From DASRHK01 sp963776465 (GTDB lineage Bacteria > Pseudomonadota > Gammaproteobacteria > Nevskiales > Nevskiaceae), in the NCBI GenBank assembly GCA_963776465.1, contig CAVZMV010000001.1, forward strand, positions 620,001 to 684,000: a stretch of DNA of 64,000 nt. The letters run 5' to 3'. The stretch's first letter is position 1; each line of letters starts with the position of its first letter. Under the pieces are notes generated by a model. The model was not told the origin of the DNA. It saw only the letters and a list, made by a program, of their open reading frames with translations, and did not search any database. The position numbers and the translations under genes were made by a program. Shown here piece by piece: positions 34,751 to 44,308 of the stretch.

Positions 34751-35419
34751 ATGAGACTCATCAGCCACAGCTTCCGCGACGGCGGCGTCATTCCCGGGCG
34801 CTGCGCCTTCGCCGTGCGAGCGCCCAAGGGTCACGTGCGTCTGTCGGAGAATCGCAACCCGCACCTGGCGTGGAGCGGGGCACCGGCGGCGACACGCGGC
34901 TTCGTGCTGCTGTGCACCGATCCCGACGCGCCGACCAAGCCGGACGACGTCAACAAGGAAGGCCGCGAGGTGCCGGCCGATCTGCCGCGCGCCGACTTCG
35001 TGCATTGGGTCATGGTCGACATCGCGCCGGGCACCTCGCAGATCGCCGAAGGTTCTTGCAGTCAGGGCGTGACCGCCAAAGGCAAGAAGAAACCGGGCGG
35101 ACCGGAGGGCAGCCGCCAGGGCACCAACGACTACACGGGCTGGTTCAAGGGCGACAAGGGGATGGAGGGGACTTACCTGGGCTACGACGGCCCCTGCCCG
35201 CCCTGGAACGACAGCTTGCCGCATCACTACCGCTTCGAGATCCTGGCGACAGACCTTGAAAAATGTCCGGTCGACGGCAATTTCACTGCAGCGCAAGTGC
35301 GCAAGGCTCTCGAAGGCCACGTGCTGGCGCAGGCTTCGCTGACCGGACGCTACGCGCTGAACCCGCGGGTGACGCCCGTTTCGAGCCCGTTGAACTCGAT
35401 TCGGCGACCGCGGTCATAA
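34751..35419 (+). CDS. YbhB/YbcL family (PEBP-like) protein
   Basis: The 222-residue protein opens MRLISHSFRDGGVIP and has the phosphatidylethanolamine-binding-protein signature LLCTDPDAP at 58-66, with DFVHWVMVDIAPGT near 82-95. GYDGPCPPWNDSLPHHYRFEILATD near 156-180 forms the ligand pocket. Bacterial YbhB proteins are cytoplasmic and of unknown role; eukaryotic relatives bind lipids or regulate kinases. There is a good SD (GGAGAAG). It is followed by degQ after 53 bp, possibly in the same transcription unit. Confidence 0.88.
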   Translation: MRLISHSFRDGGVIPGRCAFAVRAPKGHVRLSENRNPHLAWSGAPAATRGFVLLCTDPDAPTKPDDVNKEGREVPADLPRADFVHWVMVDIAPGTSQIAEGSCSQGVTAKGKKKPGGPEGSRQGTNDYTGWFKGDKGMEGTYLGYDGPCPPWNDSLPHHYRFEILATDLEKCPVDGNFTAAQVRKALEGHVLAQASLTGRYALNPRVTPVSSPLNSIRRPRS

Positions 35420-35472
35420 GCGCGATTCGTCGCCGCTCGGCAACAACCCAAACGTTTTCATACAGGACATCC

Positions 35473-36894
35473 ATGTCGCGATTTCCCTTGATCAAGACCC
35501 TGGCGGTTTCGGCCGCCGTGGCGTTCAGCACCACCGCTGCCCTGATCAGCTTCACCACCACTGCCCCCGCGCCGGCGCACGCCGACATCCCTTCCGCGCT
35601 GCTTTCGGGCTCGTCGCCGAGCCTGGCGCCGATGCTCAAGGACGTGATGCCCGCGGTCGTCAACGTCTCGATCACCAGCAAGGCTGCCGACGTGCAGAAC
35701 CCGCTGCTGCAGGACCCTTTCTTCCGACGCTTTTTCGGCATCCCGGATCAGCCGCAGCAGCAGGAGCGCGAAGCGATGGCGATCGGCTCGGGCGTGATCG
35801 TCGACGCCGCCAAGGGCTACGTCATCACCAACAATCACGTCGTCGAGCAGGCCGACACCATCAAGGTGACGCTTTCGGACGATCGCACGGTCGAGGCCAC
35901 GCTGATCGGCCGTGACGCCGGCACCGACATCGCCGTCCTGCAGCTGAAATCGACGAAGGACCTCAAGCAGCTGGCGATCGGCGATTCCGACCGCCTGCAG
36001 GTGGGCGATTTCGTCGTCGCCATCGGCTCGCCGTTCGGCCTGCGCCAGACCGTCACCAGCGGCATCGTCAGCGGCCTGTCGCGGGTCACCGGCGTCAGCG
36101 AGGGCGGCTACGAGGACTTCATCCAGACCGATGCGTCGATCAACCCGGGCAACTCGGGCGGCGCGCTGGTCAACCTGAAAGGCGAGCTCGTCGGCGTGCC
36201 GAGCAACATCCTGTCCGGCGGCGGCGGCAGCATCGGCATCGGCTTCGCCATCCCGATCAACCTGGCCAAGGGCGTGATGAAGCAGCTGATCGAGACCGGC
36301 TCGGTCCAGCGCGGACGCATCGGCGTGGGCGGACAGAACATCACGCCGGAGCTGGCCAAGGCGTTCAACCTGCCGACCTCGCACGGCGCGGTGGTGACGC
36401 AGGTGGTGCCGGGCTCGCCGGCCGCCAAGGCGGGCATCAAGGCCGAGGACGTCATCACCGACGTCAACGGCAAGCCGCTGCGCGACTTCGACCAGCTGCG
36501 CAACATGATCGGGCTGATGCGCATCGGCGAGAAGGTCGATCTGACCGTGCTGCGCGACGGCAAGCCGCGCACCGTCACCGTCGTGATCGGCAAGGACACC
36601 GAGCAGGTCGCCAGCGGCGCGGAGCTGCATCCGCGCCTGGCTGGCGCGAGCTTCGGGCCGGCCGACGAAAGCAACACGCGCGATCCGGACCTGCGCGGCA
36701 TCGTCGTGCAGCGGGTCGATCCGCGCTCACCGGCGGCGCGCTCGGGCCTGCGCCCGAACGACGTCATCACCGCGGTCAATCGCCACCCGGTGACGACCAT
36801 GGCCGAGTTCCAGAAGCTCGCCGGCAAGAAGGAAGGCGAGCTTTTGCTGCACATCCGCAGAGGCAACGGGGCGCTGTTCCTGCTGCTCCAGTAG
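35473..36894 (+). CDS. degQ: DegQ/DegP-type periplasmic serine protease (HtrA family)
   Basis: This protease/chaperone degrades misfolded envelope proteins. The 473-residue product has a signal peptide (about 1-37, ending AHA) and a trypsin-like domain with His122 (NNHVV), Asp152 (GTDIAVLQL) and Ser228 (NPGNSGGAL). Two PDZ domains follow (about 270-360 and 390-473), the first with GAVVTQVVPGSPAAKAGI. The ATG at 35473 gives the signal peptide. It is short like DegQ rather than DegP because the LA loop is reduced. A strong terminator follows. Confidence 0.95.
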   Translation: MSRFPLIKTLAVSAAVAFSTTAALISFTTTAPAPAHADIPSALLSGSSPSLAPMLKDVMPAVVNVSITSKAADVQNPLLQDPFFRRFFGIPDQPQQQEREAMAIGSGVIVDAAKGYVITNNHVVEQADTIKVTLSDDRTVEATLIGRDAGTDIAVLQLKSTKDLKQLAIGDSDRLQVGDFVVAIGSPFGLRQTVTSGIVSGLSRVTGVSEGGYEDFIQTDASINPGNSGGALVNLKGELVGVPSNILSGGGGSIGIGFAIPINLAKGVMKQLIETGSVQRGRIGVGGQNITPELAKAFNLPTSHGAVVTQVVPGSPAAKAGIKAEDVITDVNGKPLRDFDQLRNMIGLMRIGEKVDLTVLRDGKPRTVTVVIGKDTEQVASGAELHPRLAGASFGPADESNTRDPDLRGIVVQRVDPRSPAARSGLRPNDVITAVNRHPVTTMAEFQKLAGKKEGELLLHIRRGNGALFLLLQ

Positions 36895-36909
36895 CGCCGG
36901 GCAAAAAAG

Positions 36910-36949
36910 AAGGCGGCGGGCTAGACTTAGCCCGTCGCCTTTTCTTTTT
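36910..36949 (+). terminator. Rho-independent terminator of degQ
   Basis: A long stem, AAGGCGGCGGGCTA paired with TAGCCCGTCGCCTT, is followed by TTTTCTTTTT. It starts 16 bp after the degQ stop. Confidence 0.9.
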
Positions 36950-36970
36950 GCAGATCCAATTCCCGGGGCC

Positions 36971-37165
36971 ATGATCGAAGAGGATTTCGCCCAGCTCGAA
37001 GAACGCGTGCAGCGGCTGATCGAGGCCTTGCAGCAGGCGCGTCTGGAGCGTCGCACGATCGCCCGCGAGCGCGACCGGCTGATTGCCATCAACGCCGAGC
37101 TGCGCAAGCGCATCGAGGGCGTGGTCGAGCGCGTGAAGACGCTCGAATCGGAGCACGAGGCGTGA
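36971..37165 (+). CDS. TIGR02449-type small coiled-coil protein (ZapB-like)
   Basis: The 64-residue protein is all helical and highly charged (QLEERVQRLIEALQQARLERRTI), a single coiled coil. It sits directly before zapA and overlaps its GTG start by 4 bases. This order (TIGR02449, zapA, 6S RNA, ygfA) is characteristic of gammaproteobacteria. It is likely an FtsZ-ring accessory protein like ZapB; that function is from context. Confidence 0.85.
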   Translation: MIEEDFAQLEERVQRLIEALQQARLERRTIARERDRLIAINAELRKRIEGVVERVKTLESEHEA

Positions 37166-37488
37166 TCGAGCCTTCGGCCAAGGACGAAGGCAAGCGCATC
37201 GCGGTGACCGTGCGCATCATGGGACGCGAGTACAGCGTCGAGTGCCCGCCCGACGAGCACGAGGCGCTGGTGGTGTCCGCCGAATTCCTGAACGACCGCA
37301 TGATGGCGATCCGCAAGCGCGGCAAGGCGCTCGGCACGGAGCGCATCGCCGTGATGGTCGCGCTCAACATCGCGCGCGAGCTGCTGCAGCTCAAGGGCGA
37401 CGGCCGCGTCGGCGGCATCGACCCGGCGACGGTGGAGCGCGTGCGGCAGCTGCGTCTGGATATCGACAGCACGCTCGCCGCGGAGTGA
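37162..37488 (+). CDS. zapA: Cell-division protein ZapA
   Basis: ZapA cross-links FtsZ protofilaments in the Z ring. The 108-residue protein has the ZapA pattern: an N-terminal beta-rich domain with VTVRIMGREYSVECPPDEHEAL and a C-terminal helix with ERIAVMVALNIARELLQLK that dimerises. The GTG start overlaps the upstream gene as GTGA. It is followed by 6S RNA. Confidence 0.93.
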   Translation: MIEPSAKDEGKRIAVTVRIMGREYSVECPPDEHEALVVSAEFLNDRMMAIRKRGKALGTERIAVMVALNIARELLQLKGDGRVGGIDPATVERVRQLRLDIDSTLAAE

Positions 37489-37546
37489 CGCGCGAAGTTC
37501 CGCGGGTCGCAAAAAAATCGACACGCAATTGCCGCCGCACTCGCGC

Positions 37547-37552
37547 TATAGT
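37547..37552 (+). promoter_or_regulatory. -10 element of the 6S RNA promoter
   Basis: TATAGT ends 6 bases before the predicted first base of 6S RNA (37559). No convincing -35 hexamer lies at the proper spacing; the nearest TTGCCG is only 12 bp away. Confidence 0.5.
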
Positions 37553-37558
37553 GAAGCC

Positions 37559-37743
37559 GGTGTCTCCTGCGGTGCGCGTAGGTCGCTCTGAACCCCTTGA
37601 GCCTACTTACGAAACCGGGAGCTTTTACCTGGGCCTGGAGTGCAAGCCCGCCTCGAGCGGGAAGCCCGATGACCTGGCGCGGCGCCCACTTGAGACCACA
37701 GTCTCAAGGTAATGAACGACTGACGGCACAGGCGGGAGACACC
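37559..37743 (+). ncRNA. ssrS: 6S RNA (RNA polymerase-binding regulatory RNA)
   Basis: This 185-nt stretch lies between zapA and the ygfA-like gene, the classical ssrS position. Its ends are complementary: GGTGTCTCCTG at 37559-37569 pairs with the CAGGCGGGAGACACC region ending at 37743. The 5' side contains the CCCCTTGAGCC block and the 3' side the TTGAGAC...GTCTCAAGG stem-loop seen in proteobacterial 6S RNAs. The central region is the open-complex mimic that binds sigma-70 holoenzyme in stationary phase. A TATAGT box sits at the right distance upstream. Ends are good to a few bases. Confidence 0.9.
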
Positions 37744-37788
37744 AACTTTCGTTCAGGCTGTTCCTAAATAAGAGTTGGTGCCAGAACG

Positions 37789-38368
37789 ATGGACACCGCC
37801 AGCGCCAAATCCAAGCTTCGCTCCGACGTGCGCGCACTGCGCCGCGCGCTGTCTCCCGCGCACCGCGGCGCCGCCGCCTTTCGTGCTGCCCGGCATTTCA
37901 TCCGGAATCGGAAGCTGTCGCGGGCGCGCCGCATCGCCGTCTACCTTGCCGTCGGCTCCGAGCTCGACACTCGACCGCTGATCGACGCGCTGCTCGACGC
38001 GCACCGGCAACTGTTCGTCCCGAAGGTGCGTGATGCGGGAACGATGCACCTCGTGCGCATGCGATCCGATACGAGCCTGCGGCGCGGCCGGCACGGCATT
38101 GCCGCGCCCGGCAAGCTGACACCGCGCGCGTTGCCGCGCGCGCTCGACGTGATCCTCGGTACCACTGCTGGCGTTCGATGCGCAGGGCCGGCGTCTGGGC
38201 AGCGGCGGCGGCTACTACGATCGGCTGCTGGCGCAGCGACAAGGCAGCCGGCCGCTCCTGGTGGGCTACGCTTATGCGATGCAGCAACTCGCCGCGGTGC
38301 CGGAAGAAGTGTGGGACCGGCGGCTGGATGCGGTGATCACCGAGCGCGGGATCGCATGGTTCAAGTGA
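37789..38368 (+). pseudogene. ygfA: 5-formyltetrahydrofolate cyclo-ligase gene with a frameshift
   Basis: The product would make 5,10-methenyl-THF from 5-formyl-THF. The first 123 codons (to 38157) read normally, with a Lys/Arg-rich N-terminus and VYLAVGSELDTRPLIDALL. At 38158 one extra G throws the frame. Dropping it restores VPLLAFDAQGRRLGSGGGYYDRLL and the C-terminus ITERGIAWFK up to the TGA at 38366-38368, giving about 192 residues, the normal length. The GSGGGYYDR motif, essential for ATP/folate binding, lies wholly in the shifted part. Without correction the frame runs out to 38379 with an unrelated tail. Either a sequencing/assembly indel or a recent inactivating mutation; the intact codon pattern downstream favours the former or a very young lesion. 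Confidence 0.85.
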
Positions 38369-38375
38369 GGGCGGC

Positions 38376-38837
38376 ATGAACTACTGGCTGATGAAGACCG
38401 AGCCCGACAGCTTCGGCATCGACGATCTGAAAGCACGGCCGAAGCAGACCGAGCCCTGGAACGGCGTGCGCAACTTCCAGGCGCGCAATTTCATCCGCCA
38501 GATGAAGCCTGGCGATCTGGCCCTCTTCTATCACTCGAGCTGCGAAGTACCCGGCGTGGCCGGCATCGCCGAGATCGTCACCGAGGCGTATCCCGACCCG
38601 ACCCAGTTCGACCGCAAGTCCGATTACTACGACGAGAAATCCACGCCGGCAGAGCCGCGCTGGTCGCTGGTGGACGTGCGCTACAAGCGCCATCTCAAGC
38701 GCGTGGTGCCTTTGAGCGAGCTGCGCGAGCACGAGGCGAAGCTGCAGGGATTCAAGCTGCTGACTGCCGGCCGGCTGTCGGTGATGCCGGTGACGCCGGC
38801 GCACTGGGATTACATCCTCAAGCTCGAGAAATTGTAG
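38376..38837 (+). CDS. EVE-domain protein (THYN1-like)
   Basis: The 153-residue protein opens MNYWLMKTEPDSFGIDDL and has WNGVRNFQARNFIRQMKPGDLALFYHSS near 28-55 and PRWSLVDVRYKR near 93, the EVE signature. EVE proteins have a PUA-like fold and are thought to recognise modified bases in RNA or DNA. It is downstream of ygfA, a common neighbourhood. The last codon pair TTG-TAG overlaps the following REP-like element, which supplies the stop. Confidence 0.93.
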   Translation: MNYWLMKTEPDSFGIDDLKARPKQTEPWNGVRNFQARNFIRQMKPGDLALFYHSSCEVPGVAGIAEIVTEAYPDPTQFDRKSDYYDEKSTPAEPRWSLVDVRYKRHLKRVVPLSELREHEAKLQGFKLLTAGRLSVMPVTPAHWDYILKLEKL

Positions 38838-38901
38838 GAGGGGCCGTTGGCCCCGAGTTCATCGGGCGATCAGGCAATCGGGGCTAACAGCCCCTCCTAC
38901 A
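38833..38901. repeat. REP-like inverted pair (REPIN)
   Basis: Two REP-like hairpins in opposite orientation: TGTAGGAGGGGCC...GGCCCCGA at the left and TCGGGGCT...AGCCCCTCCTACA at the right, separated by about 20 bp. It fills the gap between the EVE gene and the convergent dehydrogenase gene. The same unit appears at 62676-62725 and as a single copy at 2452-2475. Confidence 0.88.
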
Positions 38902-38915
38902 ACGGCGCTGCGCTC

Positions 38916-39968
<1,053 letters not shown>

Positions 39969-39971
39969 GGC

Positions 39972-39991
39972 GCGGCAAGTATAATTGCCGC
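39972..39991 (+). promoter_or_regulatory. Palindrome around a -10 box between dehydrogenase and thiolase genes
   Basis: GCGGCAA and TTGCCGC flank GTATAA, and the last six bases with the next T give a perfect TATAAT at 39980-39985. It is 27 bp upstream of the thiolase start and 3 bp upstream of the divergent dehydrogenase start. It could be an operator for a regulator controlling both genes. Confidence 0.45.
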
Positions 39992-40012
39992 CTGAAAATT
40001 TCGGAGTGGTTC

Positions 40013-41193
<1,181 letters not shown>

Positions 41194-41197
<4 letters not shown>

Positions 41198-42156
41198 AGA
41201 AGGCCTGGGCGCTGATCGGCGCCCTGCTCGCGGGTTGCGGCGGCGGTGGCGCGGACCCGGACGCCGGCGCCGACCCGGATCCGGCAACGCTGTGCGTGAG
41301 CTCCGCGTGCGGCACCAAGACCACGCTCGTCAGCATCCCGCAGGCGGAGAACATCTTCTTCACCGACGACGGGCGGCTGTTCGTCGACGGCAGCAGCAAC
41401 GTCTTCGAGATCACGCGCGACGGCGACGCCTGGCAGGCGACGCCGATCTTCGAGGGCACCGGCAACTTCGGCGGTATGGCCCAGATCGGCAACGTGCTCT
41501 ACGTGACCAGCTTCGACGACGGCAGCCTCTATGCGGCCGAGCTTGTTGTCACGCCGGAGCTCAAGCTGATCCACGCGCTCGACATGAGCGGACCCAATGG
41601 CATGGTCGCCGGTCCCGACGGCGAGCTGTACATCAACAACGGGCCGATCTCGACCTCGAGCCTGCCCGATCCGCGCATGGTGCGCGTGCGCCTGGATCCC
41701 GCGGATCCCATGCACGTGATCGAGCAGAGCGACTGGATCAGCAGTGGCCTGTCCTTCCCCAACGGCCTGGCGCGCAACGGGCGCAGCCTGTTCTTCACCG
41801 ACGCCACGGTGCTGCCGCCGACGCTGGGCACGATCAACCGCGTCGACATCCAGGACGACGGCTCGCCCGGCGAGATCCAGACGATCGCGACGTTCAACAG
41901 CATCCCGGACGATCTTTCCGTCGTCGGCGATTCGCTGCTCGTCGCCTACTACACCGGCAGCGCCATCGCGCTCTATCGCCAGGACGGGACGCTGATCTCC
42001 GCGACCAGCCCGCTGTCGTTCCAGAATCCGTCGCAGGTGAAGGTAGGCCGTCCGCCGCTGTTCGAGCCGACCGACATCCTCGTCACCGAGAAAGGCGTCG
42101 TCGGCGACGACATCACGCCGCTAGGCGATGTGCTGTCGGTATTCCGCAAGAACTGA
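41194..42156 (+). CDS. Lipoprotein with NHL/SMP-30-like beta-propeller
   Basis: The 320-residue protein starts with GTG at 41194 and has a lipobox LLAGC with Cys at about 15. After a Gly/Asp-rich linker come propeller blades: QAENIFFTDDGRLFVDGSSN, GPNGMVAGPDGELYINNGP, LSFPNGLARNGRSLFFTDAT and SIPDDLSVVGDSLLVAYYTG. It may be an exported lactonase/esterase or a binding propeller. The same fold type occurs at 1-353 and 33512-34657, but they are not close copies. It is coupled to a thiolase gene. The substrate is unknown. Confidence 0.78.
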
Positions 42157-42170
42157 GCACCGCGGGATCG

Positions 42171-42274
42171 GCCTGACGGGGAGATTCACCGGGAGCGTCG
42201 GGCGCCAGGGATGGCGCACGTCGAGCCTACATGGACGTATTTACGGCGTCTCCCGGGGGATCTCCCCGGCAGGC
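42171..42274. repeat. Palindromic structured repeat, copy B
   Basis: 104 bp. The outer arms GCCTGACGGGGAGAT (42171-42185) and ATCTCCCCGGCAGGC (42260-42274) pair at 14 of 15 positions. Inside are a GGGAGCGTCG/CGGCGTCTCCC stem, the hairpin GGCGCC-AGGGAT-GGCGC, and a GTCGAGCCTACATGGACG stretch. The inverted core matches copies A and C. It ends 5 bp before the stop of the convergent hydrolase gene. Confidence 0.88.
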
Positions 42275-42278
42275 CCCA

Positions 42279-43136
42279 TCATCCAGCGGCTTGTTTCTTC
42301 GCCTGCCCTTCGACGGTGTCCTTCAGCTCGCGCAAGAACTCCTGGATCTCCGGCCACAGGCGGCGCGGATTGAGCCGCAGCTCCAGGATCGATCGCGCCT
42401 TCACCAGCCGCGCCTGCGGCATCTCGCGCACCAATGCCTCGGCGTCGCGCAGCTCGTGCAGCTTGTCGCCGCCGTGGCCGATGATCAGCGCCGGCACGTC
42501 CATCTCGCGGCGCTTGGACGCAGGCGGCACGACCGGCCCGACCAGGATTCCGTGCAGCACCGCGGTGATGACCTCGGGCTCCGCCGACATCATGTTCATG
42601 CCGCTGGCGATCCAGCCGATACGCGGGCGCGGCAGGCGCCGCATGGTCCGCGCGAACGGGCGGAACAGCCACTTGCCGTAGCTCACCGCCGTCAGCATCG
42701 GCGTCAGCAGCACCGCGGCGAAGGTCGTCGACCATTCCATCACCGGCATCTCCAGGAACAGCCCCAGCACCCGCTTGGGCGCGAGGGCGGCGAACTGCAG
42801 CGCGACGATCGCCCCAAGCGAGATGCCGCCGATCAGCGCCTTGTCGATCTTCAGGTGATCCAGGCAGGCGAGCACCTGCTCGGCGTAGAAATCCACGCGA
42901 TGCTCGCGCGGGTCGGTGGGCTTCTCGCTCCGACCGTGGCCGAGCAGGTCCAGCAGCACGACCTGATAGCCCTCGCCGACGAAGCGCTGCGCGAGATCAC
43001 GGTTCAGCAGCGAATCCAGCAGCAGGCCGTGCATGAGCAGGCAGGGAATGCCGGCGTCGCCGTAGACCTCGTAGGCCAGCTCGAATCCACCGTGTGTGAA
43101 CGTGCCGCTACGGACTGCAACGACGGGCGTGGTCAT
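42279..43136 (-). CDS. Alpha/beta hydrolase with the C-terminal catalytic His missing
   Basis: The 285-residue protein starts at 43136, chosen because GGAGAG lies 5 bases upstream. It has the alpha/beta-hydrolase oxyanion block HGLLLDS near 36-42, LLGHGRS near 64-70, and nucleophile elbow GGISLGA with Ser106. At the C-terminus the acid region reads IIGHGGDKL, but the expected His-containing loop reads ARSILELRLNPRRL; no His is there. It may be a degenerate or non-catalytic member, or use another residue. It is divergent from a thioesterase gene, and the gap between them is about 60 bp. Confidence 0.8.
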   Translation of the reverse strand: MTTPVVAVRSGTFTHGGFELAYEVYGDAGIPCLLMHGLLLDSLLNRDLAQRFVGEGYQVVLLDLLGHGRSEKPTDPREHRVDFYAEQVLACLDHLKIDKALIGGISLGAIVALQFAALAPKRVLGLFLEMPVMEWSTTFAAVLLTPMLTAVSYGKWLFRPFARTMRRLPRPRIGWIASGMNMMSAEPEVITAVLHGILVGPVVPPASKRREMDVPALIIGHGGDKLHELRDAEALVREMPQARLVKARSILELRLNPRRLWPEIQEFLRELKDTVEGQAKKQAAG

Positions 43137-43195
43137 CGGCTCTCCATGGCATGACGGCTCGATCCCATGTTCCGCAATCTGCGGAGCGCGCGTCA

Positions 43196-43780
43196 ATGAC
43201 GCAAAATTCCGACACGCGTCGGACGGAGCGGTCGCAGATGGTGATGGGCCTGCGGGTGCTGTGGATGTGGATGACGTACCGCAGTCGCGGACGCCTGGAC
43301 GTGCTCGGCACCGGCTGCGTGCCGATGCGCGTGTGGCCCAACGACCTGGATCTGAACCTGCACATGAACAACGGCCGGTATTTTTCGGCCGCCGACATCG
43401 GACGCATGGATTGGTGGCTGCGCACGGGGCTTTGGAACAAGGCGGCGATCGTCAAAGGCTGGCGGCCGATGGCGGGAGACTCCAACGCGCGCTTCAGCCG
43501 CGCGTTGCAGCCGTTCGAGCGCTTCGAGCTGCACTCGCGCCTGCTGGGCTGGAACGAGAAGTGGATGTTCGCCGAGCACCGTTTCGTGCAAGCGGAGAAG
43601 GTCGTGGCGACCGTCGTCGTGCGCTACCTGTGGCACGGCGACGGCCAGAAACACGCGCCGGCGGACGTGCTGGCGCTGGTCGGCCACACGGGCGCTTCCC
43701 CGCCGCTGCCGGAGTGGGTGCTGGCGTGGCACCAGGCGCAGGAACAGCTGACGGCGGAGCTCAAGGCGAGCCGCGCATGA
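43196..43780 (+). CDS. Hotdog-fold acyl-CoA thioesterase (4HBT/THEM6-like)
   Basis: The 194-residue product has the hotdog signature VWPNDLDLNLHMNNGRYFSAADIGR near 45-69, typical of THEM6 and YbgC-like thioesterases that hydrolyse acyl-CoA. The predicted start at 43196 (ATG, with GGAG nine bases upstream) is not certain; ATGs at 43151 and 43238 are alternatives. It overlaps the next small gene by 4 bp (ATGA). It is probably part of lipid metabolism, like its neighbours. Confidence 0.8.
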   Translation: MTQNSDTRRTERSQMVMGLRVLWMWMTYRSRGRLDVLGTGCVPMRVWPNDLDLNLHMNNGRYFSAADIGRMDWWLRTGLWNKAAIVKGWRPMAGDSNARFSRALQPFERFELHSRLLGWNEKWMFAEHRFVQAEKVVATVVVRYLWHGDGQKHAPADVLALVGHTGASPPLPEWVLAWHQAQEQLTAELKASRA

Positions 43781-43956
43781 GCAATGTGCCCGACGAGGAA
43801 CTGCCGCCGAAGCCCGAGCCTCCCGATCCGTCGGACTGCTGCAAGAGCGATTGCTCGCCCTGCGTCTTCGAGGTCTACGACCGGCAGGTGGAGCAGTGGG
43901 AAAAGCGCGTGGCGGAGATTCTCGAGCGGCGCAAATCCGGAACGAATCGCGGCTAA
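43777..43956 (+). CDS. Small oxidoreductase-like-domain protein
   Basis: The 59-residue protein has the motif PPDPSDCCKSDCSPCVFEVY (residues 15-34), with four cysteines, matching the short Oxidoreductase-like N-terminal domain (Pro-rich lead, CC-x3-C-x2-C) found in bacterial small proteins and mitochondrial homologues. The four Cys could bind a metal or cluster. Start and stop overlap the upstream gene (ATGA). Confidence 0.8.
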   Translation: MSNVPDEELPPKPEPPDPSDCCKSDCSPCVFEVYDRQVEQWEKRVAEILERRKSGTNRG

Positions 43957-43963
43957 AGCCGGG

Positions 43964-44308
43964 CTATTGATACTCCTCGCAGTTCCACTCCGTAGAGCCG
44001 AAGCGGGCGACGCAGACGATGCGCCCGAGCTGGGGCCACTCGCGCGAGTAGGCGAACTTCAGCATCTGGGAATACTCGTCGATGCGCAGCGACGGCTCGG
44101 CCGGCAGCGCGTCGATGTACTTGGGCATCAGCTCGTAGAGCGAGCTGGGATAGCGGCCCCGCTCCTGCTTGAACTGGTCGATGGCGGTCAGGACCTTGGT
44201 GGCGGGCTCCTTGAGCTGCTGGCCCAGGGGATCCTCGCCCGGCGCGATGGTTGCGCACGCAGCGAGCAGCGCGACGGTCACCAGAACGATTCCGATCGCG
44301 CGGCTCAT
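43964..44308 (-). CDS. Small lipoprotein of unknown function
   Basis: The 114-residue product has a signal peptide with lipobox LLAAC, Cys at about 18. The mature part is FKQERGRYPSSLYELMPKYIDALPAEP followed by a beta segment, resembling the C-terminal half of a type IV pseudopilin (GRYP..L..L motif) but without the prepilin N-terminus. It is coupled to the upstream hotdog gene (4-bp overlap). Function unknown. Confidence 0.75.
   Translation of the reverse strand: MSRAIGIVLVTVALLAACATIAPGEDPLGQQLKEPATKVLTAIDQFKQERGRYPSSLYELMPKYIDALPAEPSLRIDEYSQMLKFAYSREWPQLGRIVCVARFGSTEWNCEEYQ

Noticed and set aside
38833..38901. REP-like pair as a rho-independent terminator
   Set aside because: Hairpins are strong, but no T-run follows on either strand, and the same unit lies inside the desC-desB operon, where full termination would be harmful.
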